Positions 22,180 to 33,915 of a stretch of DNA of 64,000 nt are shown here, piece by piece (position 1 is the first letter of the stretch; every line of letters begins with the position of its first letter). Both the position numbers and the translations under genes were made by a program. Origin of the DNA: Cladopsammia gracilis (lineage: Eukaryota > Cnidaria > Anthozoa > Scleractinia > Dendrophylliidae); NCBI GenBank assembly GCA_022457155.1, contig JAJGOT010000600.1, positions 46,001-110,000 of the forward strand, given 5' to 3'. The notes below the pieces were generated by a model. The model did not search any database and was not told the origin of the DNA. It saw only the letters and a list, made by a program, of their open reading frames with translations.

Positions 22180-25100
22180 GAGGGTCTCAATGGGGGTGTA
22201 GCAAACACGGTACACGGTTAAAAATTTCGCGATTTCACGGTGCACGCTTAATTTTTCTACGGTGCGGTTAACTAAGATTAGCATACACGTATTACTATTC
22301 AAAAATTCACAACAACAACAAATAATGTCCCCCTTTCTAAAGAGTGGCATTGATAATCGGGGGCACTGACGATACTGACCCCTGAAATAATGAAAAAGCA
22401 AATCTAGTCAGTCTAATCAGGTTCCAGGCACAAAAAAGTAGTAGAAATGCAATTTTTATAAAAAAAAACGTCTCCTGCAATGCATGTTGAAGGCCCCGAG
22501 AAAAACAGCCAAGGAAAACAACAAAAACATTAGTGTATTTTGGCAAAGTGGTGCTAAACAGTAAAAACGAATGTCAGAATTAAGACAATGAATTATTTAT
22601 TGTTCATGTTTTTTTCTGAGCATCTGAGAGCTATTTGCTTTTTTTGATTGTTTCCATCATAGTTTAGCGGTCTCCCTCTACTAACTATGTTTGCATTCTT
22701 ATGAGTTTTAACTATGGGCACAACGAAATATGTACTATTTCTAACGGTGATTAAACATCAAACTTTGCCCAGGCCTTGACTTGTCTTCCCGATCTTGTTA
22801 TTACTGGCTTGTTTGTTACATAATCAGGTTCGTCATCGGAAAACAAACTATCGTCTGAGTCCTCTTCTTATTCCTCGTCGAAATCACAATTTGAGTCGGA
22901 TACCCGAGTTGACTGAGTTGCGTGGATAACTTCGATGGTACAATCATCAACAAAGCTGATTAAAGATACGCCCTCGATCGGGCACGGGTACATTCGGGCC
23001 TTCAGCATCTGTCTTATCTGGGAGATCTGCGCTTATTTCTTGATCACGTCTAAAGAATAATCTTGTTATAGAATCGGCTCGCTTTGTATAGACGGCAGGA
23101 GGCAAAGCTCCTGCTTTATCCTTTGTGGTCTCAGATCGGACGGTTCTTTGCCTCACAGGGCGAAAGTTGTCAACCCATCCCCGCATTGCATCTTCCTCCC
23201 TATTGGAGAGCGTCTTGGATGGGAGTGGCGACATAAACTTGATGTCACCGAGCAACATTCCTGTTTGGGGAACTGGATAATAGGACGCTGGATGGGTGAA
23301 GTACTTTGCCGCCCATTTAGAAACTCGTTTAAGAGATTCTTTTGCTATAGTGCCAAAGTCCATGGCGTAGAGTACTAAATGTCTCATTCTTAAAGTGTGA
23401 CACTGCATGCAGATTTTCTACTTCAGTTGTTAACAATGTTTTGAAAACAACGTTGTACTTGAATTCTGGATTTATTTTTTCGAGATTTATCATAAGATTG
23501 GTCATTTAACAAAAGCTCAATTGAGGTCTGCGTTTTTTTGGAAACAGTTCCTTGAGGACCATTTGTCGACGTATCTTCCTTTAGTTGATTACTTTCCTTG
23601 ACTTTGCGCACTGTCGATTGAACGTATTGGTGTACTTTACGTACATTCGACACCACCAATTCTGGAGTCATTTGCGCAGGAGTGCTTCCTTTACACGTAA
23701 TTCCAAAACTGTCATAAAGAAGCCCCAAATGATAAAGAAAGGACAAAGTTCCACTCATGCTAACTACTAGTTTTACTTTTCCTGCTGAAAAGTCCAGAAA
23801 TTCAGTGAAAACACTTTGTCTAGTGTTCAGCGAGTTAAAAATCCCAACTGTTTTCACAAGGGTTTTCTCGCCTTTACGACAGGAAACTCAGGCAGAGTTA
23901 TACCACCTCGCAAGATGGTTTAACTCTTTAGTCAATCGCATCGCGTGTAGTGACAGATGTCTGTCAAATAGTCTGGCTAAATTATTTTCCAGACGCTCGC
24001 CTCGTGGTTCTTTCAAAACAAACCTCGCATGCTTGCAAACATGGCTGACGAATTGCAAAACAATTCCCAATTCTTTCGCCGTTTTACAATTCCTCCGGAC
24101 CCGCTGGATGCTCAGATCCCTCGTCCAGGGCCTTACCTGTTTCACAGCGTCGGTATGCAGAATCAATTCCAATTCTGCGATCACGATTATGATGCCGGCT
24201 AAAATAAAGTATTTGTTTTGTAAATACCATGTTTTGCTATTTATTATTTGGTAGTGTTTTCGCCTCATATTCTGTGTACATCTTCTACATTACACATGAC
24301 ATCATCTACACTACCGATATAAAGCAAAAACAAAAAACACTGCAACAAATGCAAAATACTTTCTGCGATCCATTTTCAATTCAAGTCGTACAAGACCGTA
24401 CAATTCTCATGTCGCATCACGTTTCCTCTATCTGTCAGCACCTCAGACGATTGAGTAAAACATTTTCTTGCTCGAATTCTAATGTGAAGACTTTAGTAAA
24501 AGAAAATTGCTTTGCAAAATTTTACTTGAAATTTTACTAAGCAAAACTTGATTCTAGTGTGAAGCCACGCATTATTATAGTCAAAATATTGGCGCTACAG
24601 TAAAGGTTTGAAAAGCAGCACCCCGCGAAGCCATCTAGTAACAAAAAAAATGAAAGTTTTATATCGAATACATATTGATTTAGCTTTTCACTTACCGTTC
24701 AAATCACTTTCACCAGTAAGTAATGATGGTAGTTCAAGTTTGTATTGCGGCAGGGTAGATATGTCAAAGTTCTCAACTTTTCCATCGCACTTGCTTATAC
24801 GGTACAGCTTCAATGTGTATTGGCCCAGACCCAAGGTTCGCATCTTATCCTTGAGGCCCAAAAAAATCAGAAAGATGCTTTTCGAAAGCATTTAACGACT
24901 CCTTGTGCTCGTCGCTTAACAGAATTCTGGACTTATATCTTTCGATTGGCTTTTCTTGCCCTTGACTAAAGACACTTACAATGGCTTTAATCACACTCAT
25001 CGTCAAGACTTTCGACCGGGACGATCAGACAGACTCTAAAATCCACCAGCCATGTGCTTATCTTGAAAAATGACGTCATACACAATGTGCATTGTTATTT

Positions 25101-25355
25101 CGTGTTCTTTTGGATGCCTGTGGTGATTTTGTCTATATATCGAATAAATGTTTTTTCTGTCTGAAAAACAAACTAAAAATACCAAATAGACCACATACAT
25201 AAAATAATTGTTCAGAGCTTAGGATAAGCTACAAACAACACGGTTATCTGAACAAAAATAATTCACGACACACGGTTAATTTTTTCCCTTTTTCACGACA
25301 CACGGTTAATTTTTTGGATGTTTCACGCCACACGCTTAACCCCATTGAGACCCTC
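22180..25355 (-). mobile_element. 3.2 kb DNA transposon with 6 bp target duplication, family not recognised
   Basis: Ends GAGGGTCTCAATGGGG and the exact complement, flanked by AATAAA at 22174-22179 and 25356-25361. Inside both ends the word CACGGTTAA(TTTTT) or close variants recurs several times (22205-22275 and 25218-25320), as expected of transposase-binding subterminal repeats. The interior has one decayed coding region on the minus strand. The 6 bp duplication excludes the TTAA, TA, 3, 8 and 9 bp groups; beyond that I cannot place it. Confidence 0.75.
22947..25000 (-). pseudogene. Decayed coding region of the 3.2 kb transposon
   Basis: Minus-strand coding run. Exon 1: ATG at 25000, beginning MSVIKAIVSVFSQ, with a one-base frameshift at a seven-base A run (24860-24866, plus strand), to donor GAACG|GTAAGT (24696). 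Exon 2: from acceptor TATTTTAG (24198) an open frame of about 258 codons down to 23423, interrupted once by TGA after YNSA (23888). A third stretch (22947-23408) continues in another frame; the text ENLHAVSHFKNE just upstream of it fits a frameshift near 23375. Contains FVLKEPRGERLENNLARLF, QRTVRSETTKDKAG and YFTHPASYYPVP. No catalytic triad or zinc finger is obvious, and the protein family is unknown to me. At least three lesions mean it is dead. Confidence 0.6.
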
Positions 25356-25947
25356 AATAAACAGTACCACAGAACATGTTAAGAAACTAGCATTTGAACG
25401 ATCACGTAGACATGAGGCTTTTATCATGCTGTTTGTTCCATGGACTCAAGGAAGAACCACACAAAGGGGCTTGCGCAGTGTCACGGGAACTTTGACCTGT
25501 TTTGGACTATTGTAAATATTATTAAAACACCAAGAGAAAGAAATCAACCAATTCTTGAAAGAAGAACAAATCATGTTCAATTTCACGGTGCAATTCATTC
25601 ACACCAAGAGAGGATGAACTAAGGCCCAGTTCAAACGTCGAACTTTACATGTGCCGAACCTAATGCAAATTAGCAAGAACACCACGCGGCGCGACGTGGC
25701 GCGAAGCTGAATAGATTGAAAAAACTATCATGGGGCATGGGGATGTGTTCTCTTAGTTCATCCTCTCTTGTTCAGACCCAGTCCTTCTATGACAAGAGCC
25801 GCTTATCGACAGTTTTGTTACCTTATTCGTACTAATTTTCGCGCGTATTTAATTTCGCGAAAATTCGGGAGCTGTATTTCGCGAGTATTAATTTTCGCGA
25901 TTTCAGAAAAAAGTGTATTTAATTTCGCGATTTTTCCATTTCTTTAA

Positions 25948-26664
25948 GGTTACAGTGTACCTTCAGATCGAAAATTTATTGAAAAAAATTTTTTTGGCGT
26001 CAAAATAATGTTTACAGAATGAACTTTCATCCAAAAAAATTATCGAAAAATAGTGAAAATTGACGGAGAAATGACGGTATAACTTTTGTGGGCGGAGTTT
26101 GTTTATGAAGCGAAATGTTTTTTTAAGCGCTGTTTTCTCAAAGTTAATTTTTCGCTTGTTGGGACACTTTGAAGAGCTACAACTCAAAGGGAATTTGTTC
26201 GATTTTCCTCAGATTTGGCCAGAAGCTAGGCTAACATATAATCAACAAAAACGTGTCGGCGAATTTCTTATTTCCCAAAACTTTTTCGTCAAGAGCCATT
26301 TCCGTGCGATCATTCCAATTTTTTTTCTCCCTTTTTCGAAAATACTCTGTAACTTTTCACTGCAATTGAATATGGGAAATCGCCGACACGCTTTTTTAGC
26401 GCTTCGTGTCCGGAAACCAGAGAACAAATCAAATTAGCAAAATACAATAATCGCTTTGAGTTATAGCGTTTTAAAGCTGATTCGGACGTTCGAATTAAGA
26501 CGTCGTAAAAAATTCGACAATTCACTTTATTACCAAATGGTTTCCATATTTAGATAGCCAGCTCTATAAGCTTTAATTTGATGTCTGGGTTTAGGTATAT
26601 TAAGTGTAATCTTAAGACGCTAGAGCTGTTATACTGGAGACACCCCCGAAGGTACACTGTAACC
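25948..26664. mobile_element. TTAA-flanked TIR element, 717 bp
   Basis: Termini GGTTACAGTGTACCTTC and the complement, flanked by TTAA at 25944-25947 and 26665-26668, as made by piggyBac and Kolobok transposases. An inner inverted pair GTGTCGGCGA / TCGCCGACAC is also present. Noncoding. Confidence 0.65.
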
Positions 26665-26832
26665 TTAATGTCCCTGACCCTTAACGTACCTATTGTCTAT
26701 CAGAAAGCATTTGAAGGATTTCCGCTGTCAAGTTTAAATTGAAACAGAGCTGTACATGCTGCTTTGATATAACTGAAAAGGGCAGTTTCACGGGGATTTG
26801 GTGTCATTTCAAAAATCAAAAACTTTTTTGTA

Positions 26833-27045
26833 TTAACCCTTTCACTCCCAGAGTCAATTATGAAGACATGAAGTGTAGTTCTAACTTTTAAGTCTGTGGA
26901 TGAAATCCTATGGTGTGACCATTCAAATGAAACCTCTTCGGCCGTACTTTTGGATGGTACCAATTGTTTTTCAATATTTTACAAATGAATTTTGGAATTT
27001 TTCTTGAATTTTGATGTTTGGCACTCTTGGGAGTGAAAGGGTTAA
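26833..27045 (-). mobile_element. 'CCCTTTCACTCCC' family element, full length
   Basis: 213 bp, ends TTAACCCTTTCACTCCC and complement. The interior on the minus strand reads TTTCATTTGAATGGTCACAC, the unit that is amplified at 32 kb. Single-unit copy. Confidence 0.7.
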
Positions 27046-27834
27046 CAGATACCGAAAAATAACAATTGTCCAGTTTTGTGACAAATTACGATAAAATGTA
27101 CCTTACTCTTACTAAATTTCGCATGTACTAAATTTCGCGATTTTCGAGTTTTGGAAAACATCGCGAAAATTAATACTCGCGAAAAAAAGAGAGCGCGAAA
27201 ATTAAAATCGCGAAATTTAATACCATATATATAAGAAAATAATACATTAACTATGAAGGTTGAGTCACAGACCTATTGGTAATCGTAATTGTAATTGTAA
27301 GCTGTCGCTTCTGTCCTTCAAATTCTTAAAAATCATTCTTTTCTGGTCTTGATTTCGTCTAGCACCCTTCCTCCGATTCACTGTTATCTTCAGGCGCTTG
27401 CAGATCAGCCTAAACCTCCATTTGTAGGTTCCTTGAAGTTAGATTTAATAAGGCATTTCCAAAATCTTGACCTGTTTTTTCGGGCGTTTTAAACTTTCTT
27501 TGGTAATTCCAGAAGCTAGTTCCCTTTCAAAATTTAATTTCTTCTTGTTCTATACTAGCTATTTGTGAACATTCTTTTAGGGTTAGGATATATTAAATTA
27601 TATTTTGCTAATCCCCGCAACAGGAAATTGAAATCGCAGATTACGGAAATGTACATTAAAAATATAATTATGTCCCATGTTTGGTTTAGTTTATGTTTCA
27701 TTTATAAACGGATTTAAAATCTGTTAAACTCTCTTTCATTGGAGTTTCTCTTCCACAGTAACAAATCTTGGCTTAGATAGTGCGATTTAAGTCTGTCGTG
27801 TGTGACCATTTATAAAATGCGGTGGTGGATCCAC

Positions 27835-27890
27835 ATTCCATCGTAAGGCGGGGGGGGGGGGGGGTGGGGGGGGGGGGGGAGGGGAAAGCA
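27835..27890. repeat. Interrupted poly(G)
   Basis: Long G-run broken by single T and A residues; low complexity only. Confidence 0.8.
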
Positions 27891-29136
27891 AATTAGGGGG
27901 AAGGCTGGAAATGTTACACACTGACAAATGGAGAGGGGAGGTGGGACTGGGAGGGGGAAGGGGTGGACCCCTGGGACCCTTCCCAAGTTTCATCTGGTGT
28001 TACTTGTTCGGCAGCTTTATTTAAAAGAGAGAGAATTTGGAGATTTCGAAAAGTTAAACCAGTGTTAATTAACAACTGATAAATGACTATACTAGAATAA
28101 AAATGTCTTACCCTATCTTAGCGCCGGTGTGTTTATATGTTTTCTATATGTGGTTTTGCAGTGGTTTTGGACTGCTTCTCCGGGGGTAGGTACCGCAGGA
28201 AACAAAAACTTGCTTTATCGCCCTAACTAGCCTATTATAAATATGGACACAAACAGGACAGTTTTACTCACAATTCGTTCTGTTTGTTCTTCTATCAGTA
28301 TTTGAAGAATTCAAGTAAATCCTCACTTATAGTCAGCACGAGCCCATGGGCTCCTGTAGTCTTAGTCCTTAATGTCCTTATAGTCCTTAATGGCTGCCTC
28401 TTCTTCTAACACACAAATTAGGTTCAAATTAAATTGATAAAAAAAAATAGATGCCAGCTAGCTTAAAGCTTCTATGCGACAGACCTTTGTGAGGCTATTG
28501 TAACCTAACTCTATTTTTACCTGTTGTCCAGAAGGACCTTAAAATATAAACACATCGAAAGTCAAAGTTATTCGAAGTCACGAAGCTTCATAATGACAAA
28601 TACCTATTCGAATTTCACCTATTCACATTCGTTTTTTTCTATCCTTAAATATTCAAAGAAATTAGTTTCTTTAATTCGGCAAGTAACATTTTTGAACATT
28701 TCCGAGGAAGACGAAGTCTGTGGCAAGACCATCTTTAGTTAAAAGTTTTAATTTTATTCCGGACCCATCTCAACCTTGGGAGGATGAAGTTCACTTTGGT
28801 AAATATTTATTTTCTCAGTCCCTAACATTGATAACGCCTCAAGGTTAATGCACGGATTTAATCCCACCCCAAAATGTGAACAGAGTAAACACAGGTGATG
28901 TTTTTTTCTACATAGAACTGTTTACCTTTCAATATCACAATCGAGATTATGCGATAAAGGGGGTATAGGCGTGGGGCTGTACAGTCACCAGGCGCTGCTC
29001 TTCTACCTAAACGGAAACCATCCACAGGGAGCCTATCCATAGTCTCTCGAAACTGAAGGAGCCTACACAGTCGATCATCATGCAGACGTCTTCGAATTCA
29101 CAGTAGAATATTGATCACAAATTCATCATTTTGTAG

Positions 29137-29210
29137 GTTTAATGTATCATCATCATACAAGACTGGACAATCAAGAAGTGCGGGTGGAGATTCTTGAGTC
29201 AGGAGGCAAG
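29137..29210 (+). CDS. Ras-like gene A, exon 3: switch II start
   Basis: 74 bp exon after TTTTGTAG, ending GGCAAG|GTTAGT. Encodes GLMYHHHTRLDNQEVRVEIL then E70-S-G-G-K74, where Ras has D57-T-A-G-Q61. The invariant Asp and the catalytic Gln are therefore both replaced, while Gly60 is retained. Intron phases (1, then 0) and the 74 bp length match gene B exon 4, so the exon assignment is firm even though the motif is degenerate. Confidence 0.78.
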
Positions 29211-29249
29211 GTTAGTCAAAGAAATTTAAATGTGTTTTGCATTCTAAGT

Positions 29250-29519
29250 TAAATCAGAAACCCATAAGTGGGTTGAAACGTTTAACGCGCATTCACAGCT
29301 TCCGAATATTCATTTTTTGCTTAGTACCATATTTGGAGATTTGGAGATCGCGGGAGATTGGAAGCAAGTTGTTCTAGCGAATTGATTGGTTAATATTTTT
29401 ATCTTGATTTTCCAAATATGGCTGTAACAACTTCGTAGCAAATTGAATAATCGGAAGCTTGTTTTGAAGCGGACAAGAGACAGTTGCACGTTTCAACCCA
29501 CTTATGGGTTTCTGGTTAA
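29250..29519. mobile_element. MITE 'CAGAAACCCATAAGTGGGTT'
   Basis: 270 bp; the inverted ends include CAGAAACCCATAAGTGGGTT then GAAACG. It sits only 40 bp after exon 3 of Ras-like gene A. Noncoding. Confidence 0.65.
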
Positions 29520-29643
29520 ATACATGTAGCTTTTTATACATTCCTGCACAATTTTTCAACGTTCTCTGAGCGTTAATGGTGGGCCCTCAGCAGAAAAAAT
29601 TCCTTGAACCGTCTCGTTCTGAAGTCCCGAATTCGAGCTGAAT

Positions 29644-29870
29644 TTACAGTGCCACGCGACTTACCGCGAGCACCCAGCAAACGTTTTTACAAGTTTTGTT
29701 TACAAGTTAATTTGTAACTATCCATGCACTCCTGTGTTAAACACGAAGCGACAAACGAAGAAATGTAATCTTGTCGCTTCATGTTTATCACAGGAGTATA
29801 AATGTTAGTTACAAAACTTGTAAAAATGTTTGTTGGGTGCTCACAGGCGGTAAGGCGTGTTGCACTGTAA
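29644..29870. mobile_element. MITE 'TTACAGTGC...GAGCACCC'
   Basis: 227 bp with inverted TTACAGTGC, GAGCACCCARCAAACG and TTTTTACAAGTTTTG segments. It lies in intron 3 of gene A. Noncoding. Confidence 0.65.
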
Positions 29871-30184
29871 TTGTATTTCTCGGCCAACCGCAACCTCGCA
29901 CAATTGTACAACCTTCTTTTCCAAATGTAGTCTGTTTAGGCTAAACGCATGCGTTAAGCAACTTTTAATTGCCCAAATTTTACAAATGATAATTGATTTA
30001 AAATATCCACTTACAGATATTTACAATTTTGGATTCTACCTAAACATACCTTTTGTACTTTCGTTGTCTGAAATCTTGATAGTTTCTTAATTTCCACTAA
30101 ATCGCCTTCCTTAATCGCAATTTCGTTTCCAGCGTTTATCCCCTTTATTAAAATTTGAGAGTCCTGGGAACGAGGACGCCTTAG

Positions 30185-30486
30185 TCCTTTAAGTCCCAAG
30201 AGTGCCTAAAATCAAAATTCAAGAAAAATTCCAATTTCCTGTTGTAGAATACTGAAAAACAAATGGTACCATGCAAAAGTACTGCTGAAGAAGTTTCATT
30301 TGAATGGTCACACCATAGGATTTAGTCCACAGATTCAAAAGGTAGAACAAATGGTACCATGCAAAAGTACTGCCGAAGAGGTTTCATTTGAATGGTCACA
30401 CCATAAGATTTCGTCGACAGACTCGAAAGTTAGAATTGCTTAGCATTACATGTCTCCATAATTGACTCTGGGAGAAAAAGGGTTAA
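30185..30486 (+). mobile_element. 'CCCTTTCACTCCC' family element with two internal units
   Basis: Ends CCTTTAAGTCCCAAGAGTGCC and ACTCTGGGAGAAAAAGGGTTAA. The segment GGTACCATGCAAAAGTACTG then GTTTCATTTGAATGGTCACA occurs twice, 88 bp apart. It lies 80 bp before exon 4 of gene A. Confidence 0.7.
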
Positions 30487-30567
30487 TCGAACGCTAACCA
30501 GTTGAGACCTCAAGGAGATCTGAATGCACATACCGACGTTTTAAGTTACTTTTGTTGTGGTCGGCAG

Positions 30568-31077
30568 GACTTTATAGAGAGCAGTGATGTTCACACGTTG
30601 TGGGGTGACATGTTTGTGTTGGTGTATGCCATTAACGACCGCTCAAGCTTCGAAGAACTGATCCCACTGAGATTACATCTAGAGAAAGTTCGAACGGCTG
30701 ATCATCCATTTCTGGTGCTGGTTGGAAACAAGAAAGACACAGAAAACGATAGAAAAGTTAGCAAACAAGAAGGACTTCAGCTCTCCAAGGAAATGAACTG
30801 TTCATTTCACGAAGTCTCCACCAAGGCATGTTACGAGGACGTCGAAAATGTTTTCTCGGAAGCGATCCGAGATATGATGAGACGCAAACTGACCCAACAG
30901 GCCTTGAGCGGGGCGAAACGAACTTCGCACACCAAGATTATGGAGATTGTGGAAAAGAATGTAAGGAGAAACCGAGCCATGTCGAGTGTAAAAGAAACCA
31001 TCGACGAGTACTGTGCTACAAGATCCGAAGAACTTACGCAGGACTTGTCACGTGATCGAAGCAATACTTATACATAA
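30568..31077 (+). CDS. Ras-like gene A, exon 4: G4, G5 and C-terminus
   Basis: Last exon, starting at GGCAG|GAC and ending TAA at 31077 (169 residues). It begins DFIESSDVHTLWGDMFVLVYAIND, matching the alpha2/beta4 region of RERG-like proteins, then carries the guanine-specificity motif N128-K-K-D131 and a G5-like EVSTKA. The tail is basic and helical and lacks a prenylation Cys, so the protein is likely cytosolic or nuclear. With P-loop, G4 and G5 kept but G2 and G3 altered, it could bind guanine nucleotide yet hydrolyse or switch poorly. Role unknown; RERG relatives restrain growth signalling. Confidence 0.85.
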   Translation, partial: DFIESSDVHTLWGDMFVLVYAINDRSSFEELIPLRLHLEKVRTADHPFLVLVGNKKDTENDRKVSKQEGLQLSKEMNCSFHEVSTKACYEDVENVFSEAIRDMMRRKLTQQALSGAKRTSHTKIMEIVEKNVRRNRAMSSVKETIDEYCATRSEELTQDLSRDRSNTYT

Positions 31078-31081
31078 TTAC

Positions 31082-31087
31082 AATAAA
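31082..31087 (+). terminator. Polyadenylation signal AATAAA
   Basis: AATAAA only 5 bases after the stop codon of Ras-like gene A. If used, the 3' UTR would be very short; the true site may lie further on. Confidence 0.3.
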
Positions 31088-32040
31088 TTTGAGCAAACCG
31101 GCGGTGTTATTAAAAACTCGTTGCGTGGTAGAGGGAAGATTTGGCTGTATACTCAGCATATTTTAGTCACTTTGCGCCACAGTGTCAAATCGAATATTTG
31201 AACAAAAAGACCAAAAAGTACAGCAAGTTGATCCAACAACTAACTGACCAGCCTTTTCAGTCAGGCAACATTGTACTTAATGCAAATATACGATGTTAAA
31301 TTAGCTCTTTTGCTGTCGTTGTTCATGTTTGGCTAAAAAAACCCCTCACTTTTGGATCCAGCGTATTTGGAGCAAGATGTTCGTAAAAGGGTTCTTGTCA
31401 TTTATCCATTTTTTCAGCAGAACTTATAGAAACGCACACCTTTCATGGTACTTAAGGACATTTTTAATCAACTGTCCGAGGTCTATTTCAGTAAAAAAAC
31501 GAATAGAGATGGGGGCACTCATATTAAGCTGATGGGACTGATTATCGTACCATTTTGGGTGTAAAAGACAAATGTTAATTCGATGCCTGTTAGAGTGTTT
31601 ACTTCCAAATTCATTGGCCCCGGTGGAGGCTACCACAGTTCTTTTTTGGGTATGAAATGCTCAGATTTACTTCATTGCTTTCTTAAACAGTTGGCACAGG
31701 TAGAGCTTTTTTACGGCAACAACCGACCAGAAGAAAACCTAGGAAACAGAATCGGGATGCCCCACTATTTCATTCAGAATCATATATTTATACTCCGGTT
31801 CCCTTTTCCCCCCCTCCTTCCCCTCCTTTTAACAAGTCTGAATTCGTTGCTGACTTTATCGCGAGAAAACGTATCTGAAAATGCCATTTAATGTTTCATT
31901 TGGCATGGCAGGAGCCCCGGCATAGGTACCTTTATGAATTAGAGTAACACTCATTAAAAAGAAAATCGGTATCAGAATGAAGTAGAGGCTCCTTTCAAAA
32001 TTGCCAAAGAGCACTCGCGTTACATTCATCTACAGTCAGT

Positions 32041-32762
32041 TAACCTTTTAACTCCCAAGAGTGCCAAAAATCAAAATTCAAGAAAAATGCCAAATTTCAT
32101 TTTGTAAAATATTAAAAAAAAAGTACTGCCGAAGAGGTTTCATTTGAATGGTCACACGATAGGATTTTGTCCACAGACTCAAAAGTTAGAACAAATGGTA
32201 CCATGCAAAAATACTGCTGAAGAGGTTTCATTTGAATGGTCACACCATACGATTTCGTCCACAGACTCAAAAGTTAGAACAAATGGTACCATGCAGAAGT
32301 ACTGCTGAAGAGGTTTCATTTGAATGGTCACACCACAGGATTTCATCCACAGACTCAAAAGTTAGAACAAATCGTACCATGCAAAAGTACTGCTGAAGAG
32401 GTTTCATTTGAATGGTCACACCATGGGTTTTTATCAACAGACTCAAAAGTTAGAACAAATGGTATCATGCAAAAGTACTGCTGAAGAGGTTTCATTTGAA
32501 TGGTCACACCATAGGATTTCATCAACAGACTCAAACGTTAGAACAAATGGTACCATGCAAAAGTACTGCTGAAGAGGTTTCATTTGAATGGTCACACCAT
32601 GGGATTTCATCAACAGACTCAAAAGTTAGAACAAATGGTATCATGCAAAAGTACTGCTGAGGAGGTTTCATTTGAATGGTCACACCACAGGATTTCATCA
32701 ACAGACTCAAAAGTTAGAACTACATTACATGTCTCCATAATTGACTCTGGGAGTGAAAGGAT
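32041..32762 (+). mobile_element. 'CCCTTTCACTCCC' family element with a seven-unit internal array
   Basis: Normal family ends (TAACCTTTTAACTCCCAAGAG at the left; CTCTGGGAGTGAAAGGAT at the right), but the 88 bp middle unit is repeated seven times between about 32100 and 32720. Each unit holds CAAATGGTACCATGCAAAAG, TACTGCTGAAGAGG, TTTCATTTGAATGGTCACAC and CAGACTCAAAAGTTAGAAC. Units differ by a few bases. The short frame at 32584-32871 is a by-product. Confidence 0.8.
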
Positions 32763-32972
32763 GAACACAAATTTTACTCTTTCAAAATTACTGTTTATTT
32801 CGAAACTTTATTCAAAAGAAAATAGTCACAGTTACGTGTGTTATTTTCAGATTCCATGTTCTGTACATTAGGACTGAAATTCCAATATTAATTGTCTGTC
32901 CAATATTAATTGAGTTGTAACTCATAAAATTGTTATTTATAGGCTTATTGAAAATCTAGGCATTAAATATAT

Positions 32973-33060
32973 AACCGTATTTACTCGAATAAACGCCTCC
33001 TGTCATTCAAACATTCCCCTCCCCCTCCCCTTGTCTAAAAAACGCACTCCTTATCGAACA
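32973..33060. repeat. Dispersed repeat 'CGTATTTACTSGAATAAA', second copy
   Basis: AACCGTATTTACTCGAATAAA followed by C-rich low complexity; related to 4741-4990. Confidence 0.4.
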
Positions 33061-33785
33061 GTAAAAAAGAAACAAGTTTCTCTTGTCTAATAGCTTCTAA
33101 TGGGGAGTGAATTTTTATTTAGAGCTTTCGTTTCTTTAAAAGAACTTCACAATTTGTACATGACTTGCCGTTTAGTCATTTTTTTCTTGACGCCTCACTT
33201 AAGCCATATAATAAATGTCGTTATTTCCCTGCTAGGCGTGTTTTTCGAAGGAACACTACAGTTTTCCAGCGGCACTGTTCAAATGGTTATGTTATTGTAA
33301 TTTCAAGTCTTCATCAAAGTATTATTTGTACACTAAACTGGTTTTGAAACAGAACACATTTGATATATACACTACTATTTTTAAAGGCCCTTAATAATAA
33401 TGTAGCTATCAGCCATAATTGAACTACAACGGAACTGGCCGGCTGAATACAACCGCGTTCCCACAGTTCCGTAGTTACTTTGTGATTACACACTGTACAA
33501 GATTATAAGTTTAATCATATCAATAACAGAATTCTCGATTGTGATTGGTCATCCGCGCGCCTATTTGTTACGTTATTGGCGCGCGATCACGTGGGTATCC
33601 AATTGCAGCTATATCCAATTACAACTTGAATACCTACTTTGCGTGCACGTCAATCAGGTGCACTTTAGCGTTCTCTTTTTGCTGCTTTCTTCCTACCTTC
33701 AAATTGATAGAAGTTTTGAGTACAAAACTTTTTAAACTCGAATTTTGCTATTGATGCGATTAATTATTAATTGAACTTCGTGTCG

Positions 33786-33836
33786 CGCAATTCAGGGGTA
33801 ATCGTGCTCGTAATTTCAAATCGGCCGAGCGCGTGT

Positions 33837-33868
<32 letters not shown>
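33786..33868. repeat. Small foldback
   Basis: CAATTCAGGGGTAATCG and CGATTACTCCCTGAATTG face each other across about 43 bp. Lies just beyond the 3' end of Ras-like gene B. No AATAAA is seen between its stop and this point. Confidence 0.5.
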
Positions 33869-33875
<7 letters not shown>

Positions 33876-33915
33876 AGTCTAATTACTATAACTAATTAAA
33901 TATCATCAGATCTCA

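Larger units (their letters stand above)
25825..27225. mobile_element. Large 'TTTCGCGA' foldback element with nested insertions
   Basis: Left end has repeated TTAATTTTCGCGA/TTTAATTTCGCGA words (25836-25935); the right end (27112-27222) holds the inverted series. The space between is occupied by a TTAA-flanked element and a CCCTTTCACTCCC-family copy. Related AATTTTTGCG words occur near 51880-51990. Confidence 0.5.
19854..29136 (+). other. 9.3 kb intron 2 of Ras-like gene A
   Basis: Phase 1 intron, GTAGGT to GTAG. It holds the poly(G)-type repeat at 21405-21560, the whole DNA transposon 22180-25355, a larger foldback region 25825-27225 with nested elements, and G-runs near 27850-27885. Stretches 19860-21400 and 27240-29130 show no gene or repeat I can define, apart from simple sequence. 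Confidence 0.6.

Noticed and set aside
23888..23890. In-frame TGA as selenocysteine in the transposon gene
   Set aside because: The same gene has two other frame lesions, so decay is the simpler reading, and no SECIS-like structure was looked for or seen.
31583..31891. 102-codon plus-strand frame after Ras-like gene A
   Set aside because: No domain, signal or splice support; it follows the likely polyadenylation region of gene A.
32100..32720. Regular direct repeats that might be read as a CRISPR-like array
   Set aside because: The 88 bp unit is repeated whole, with no unique spacers, in an animal genome; it is an internal expansion of a mobile element.
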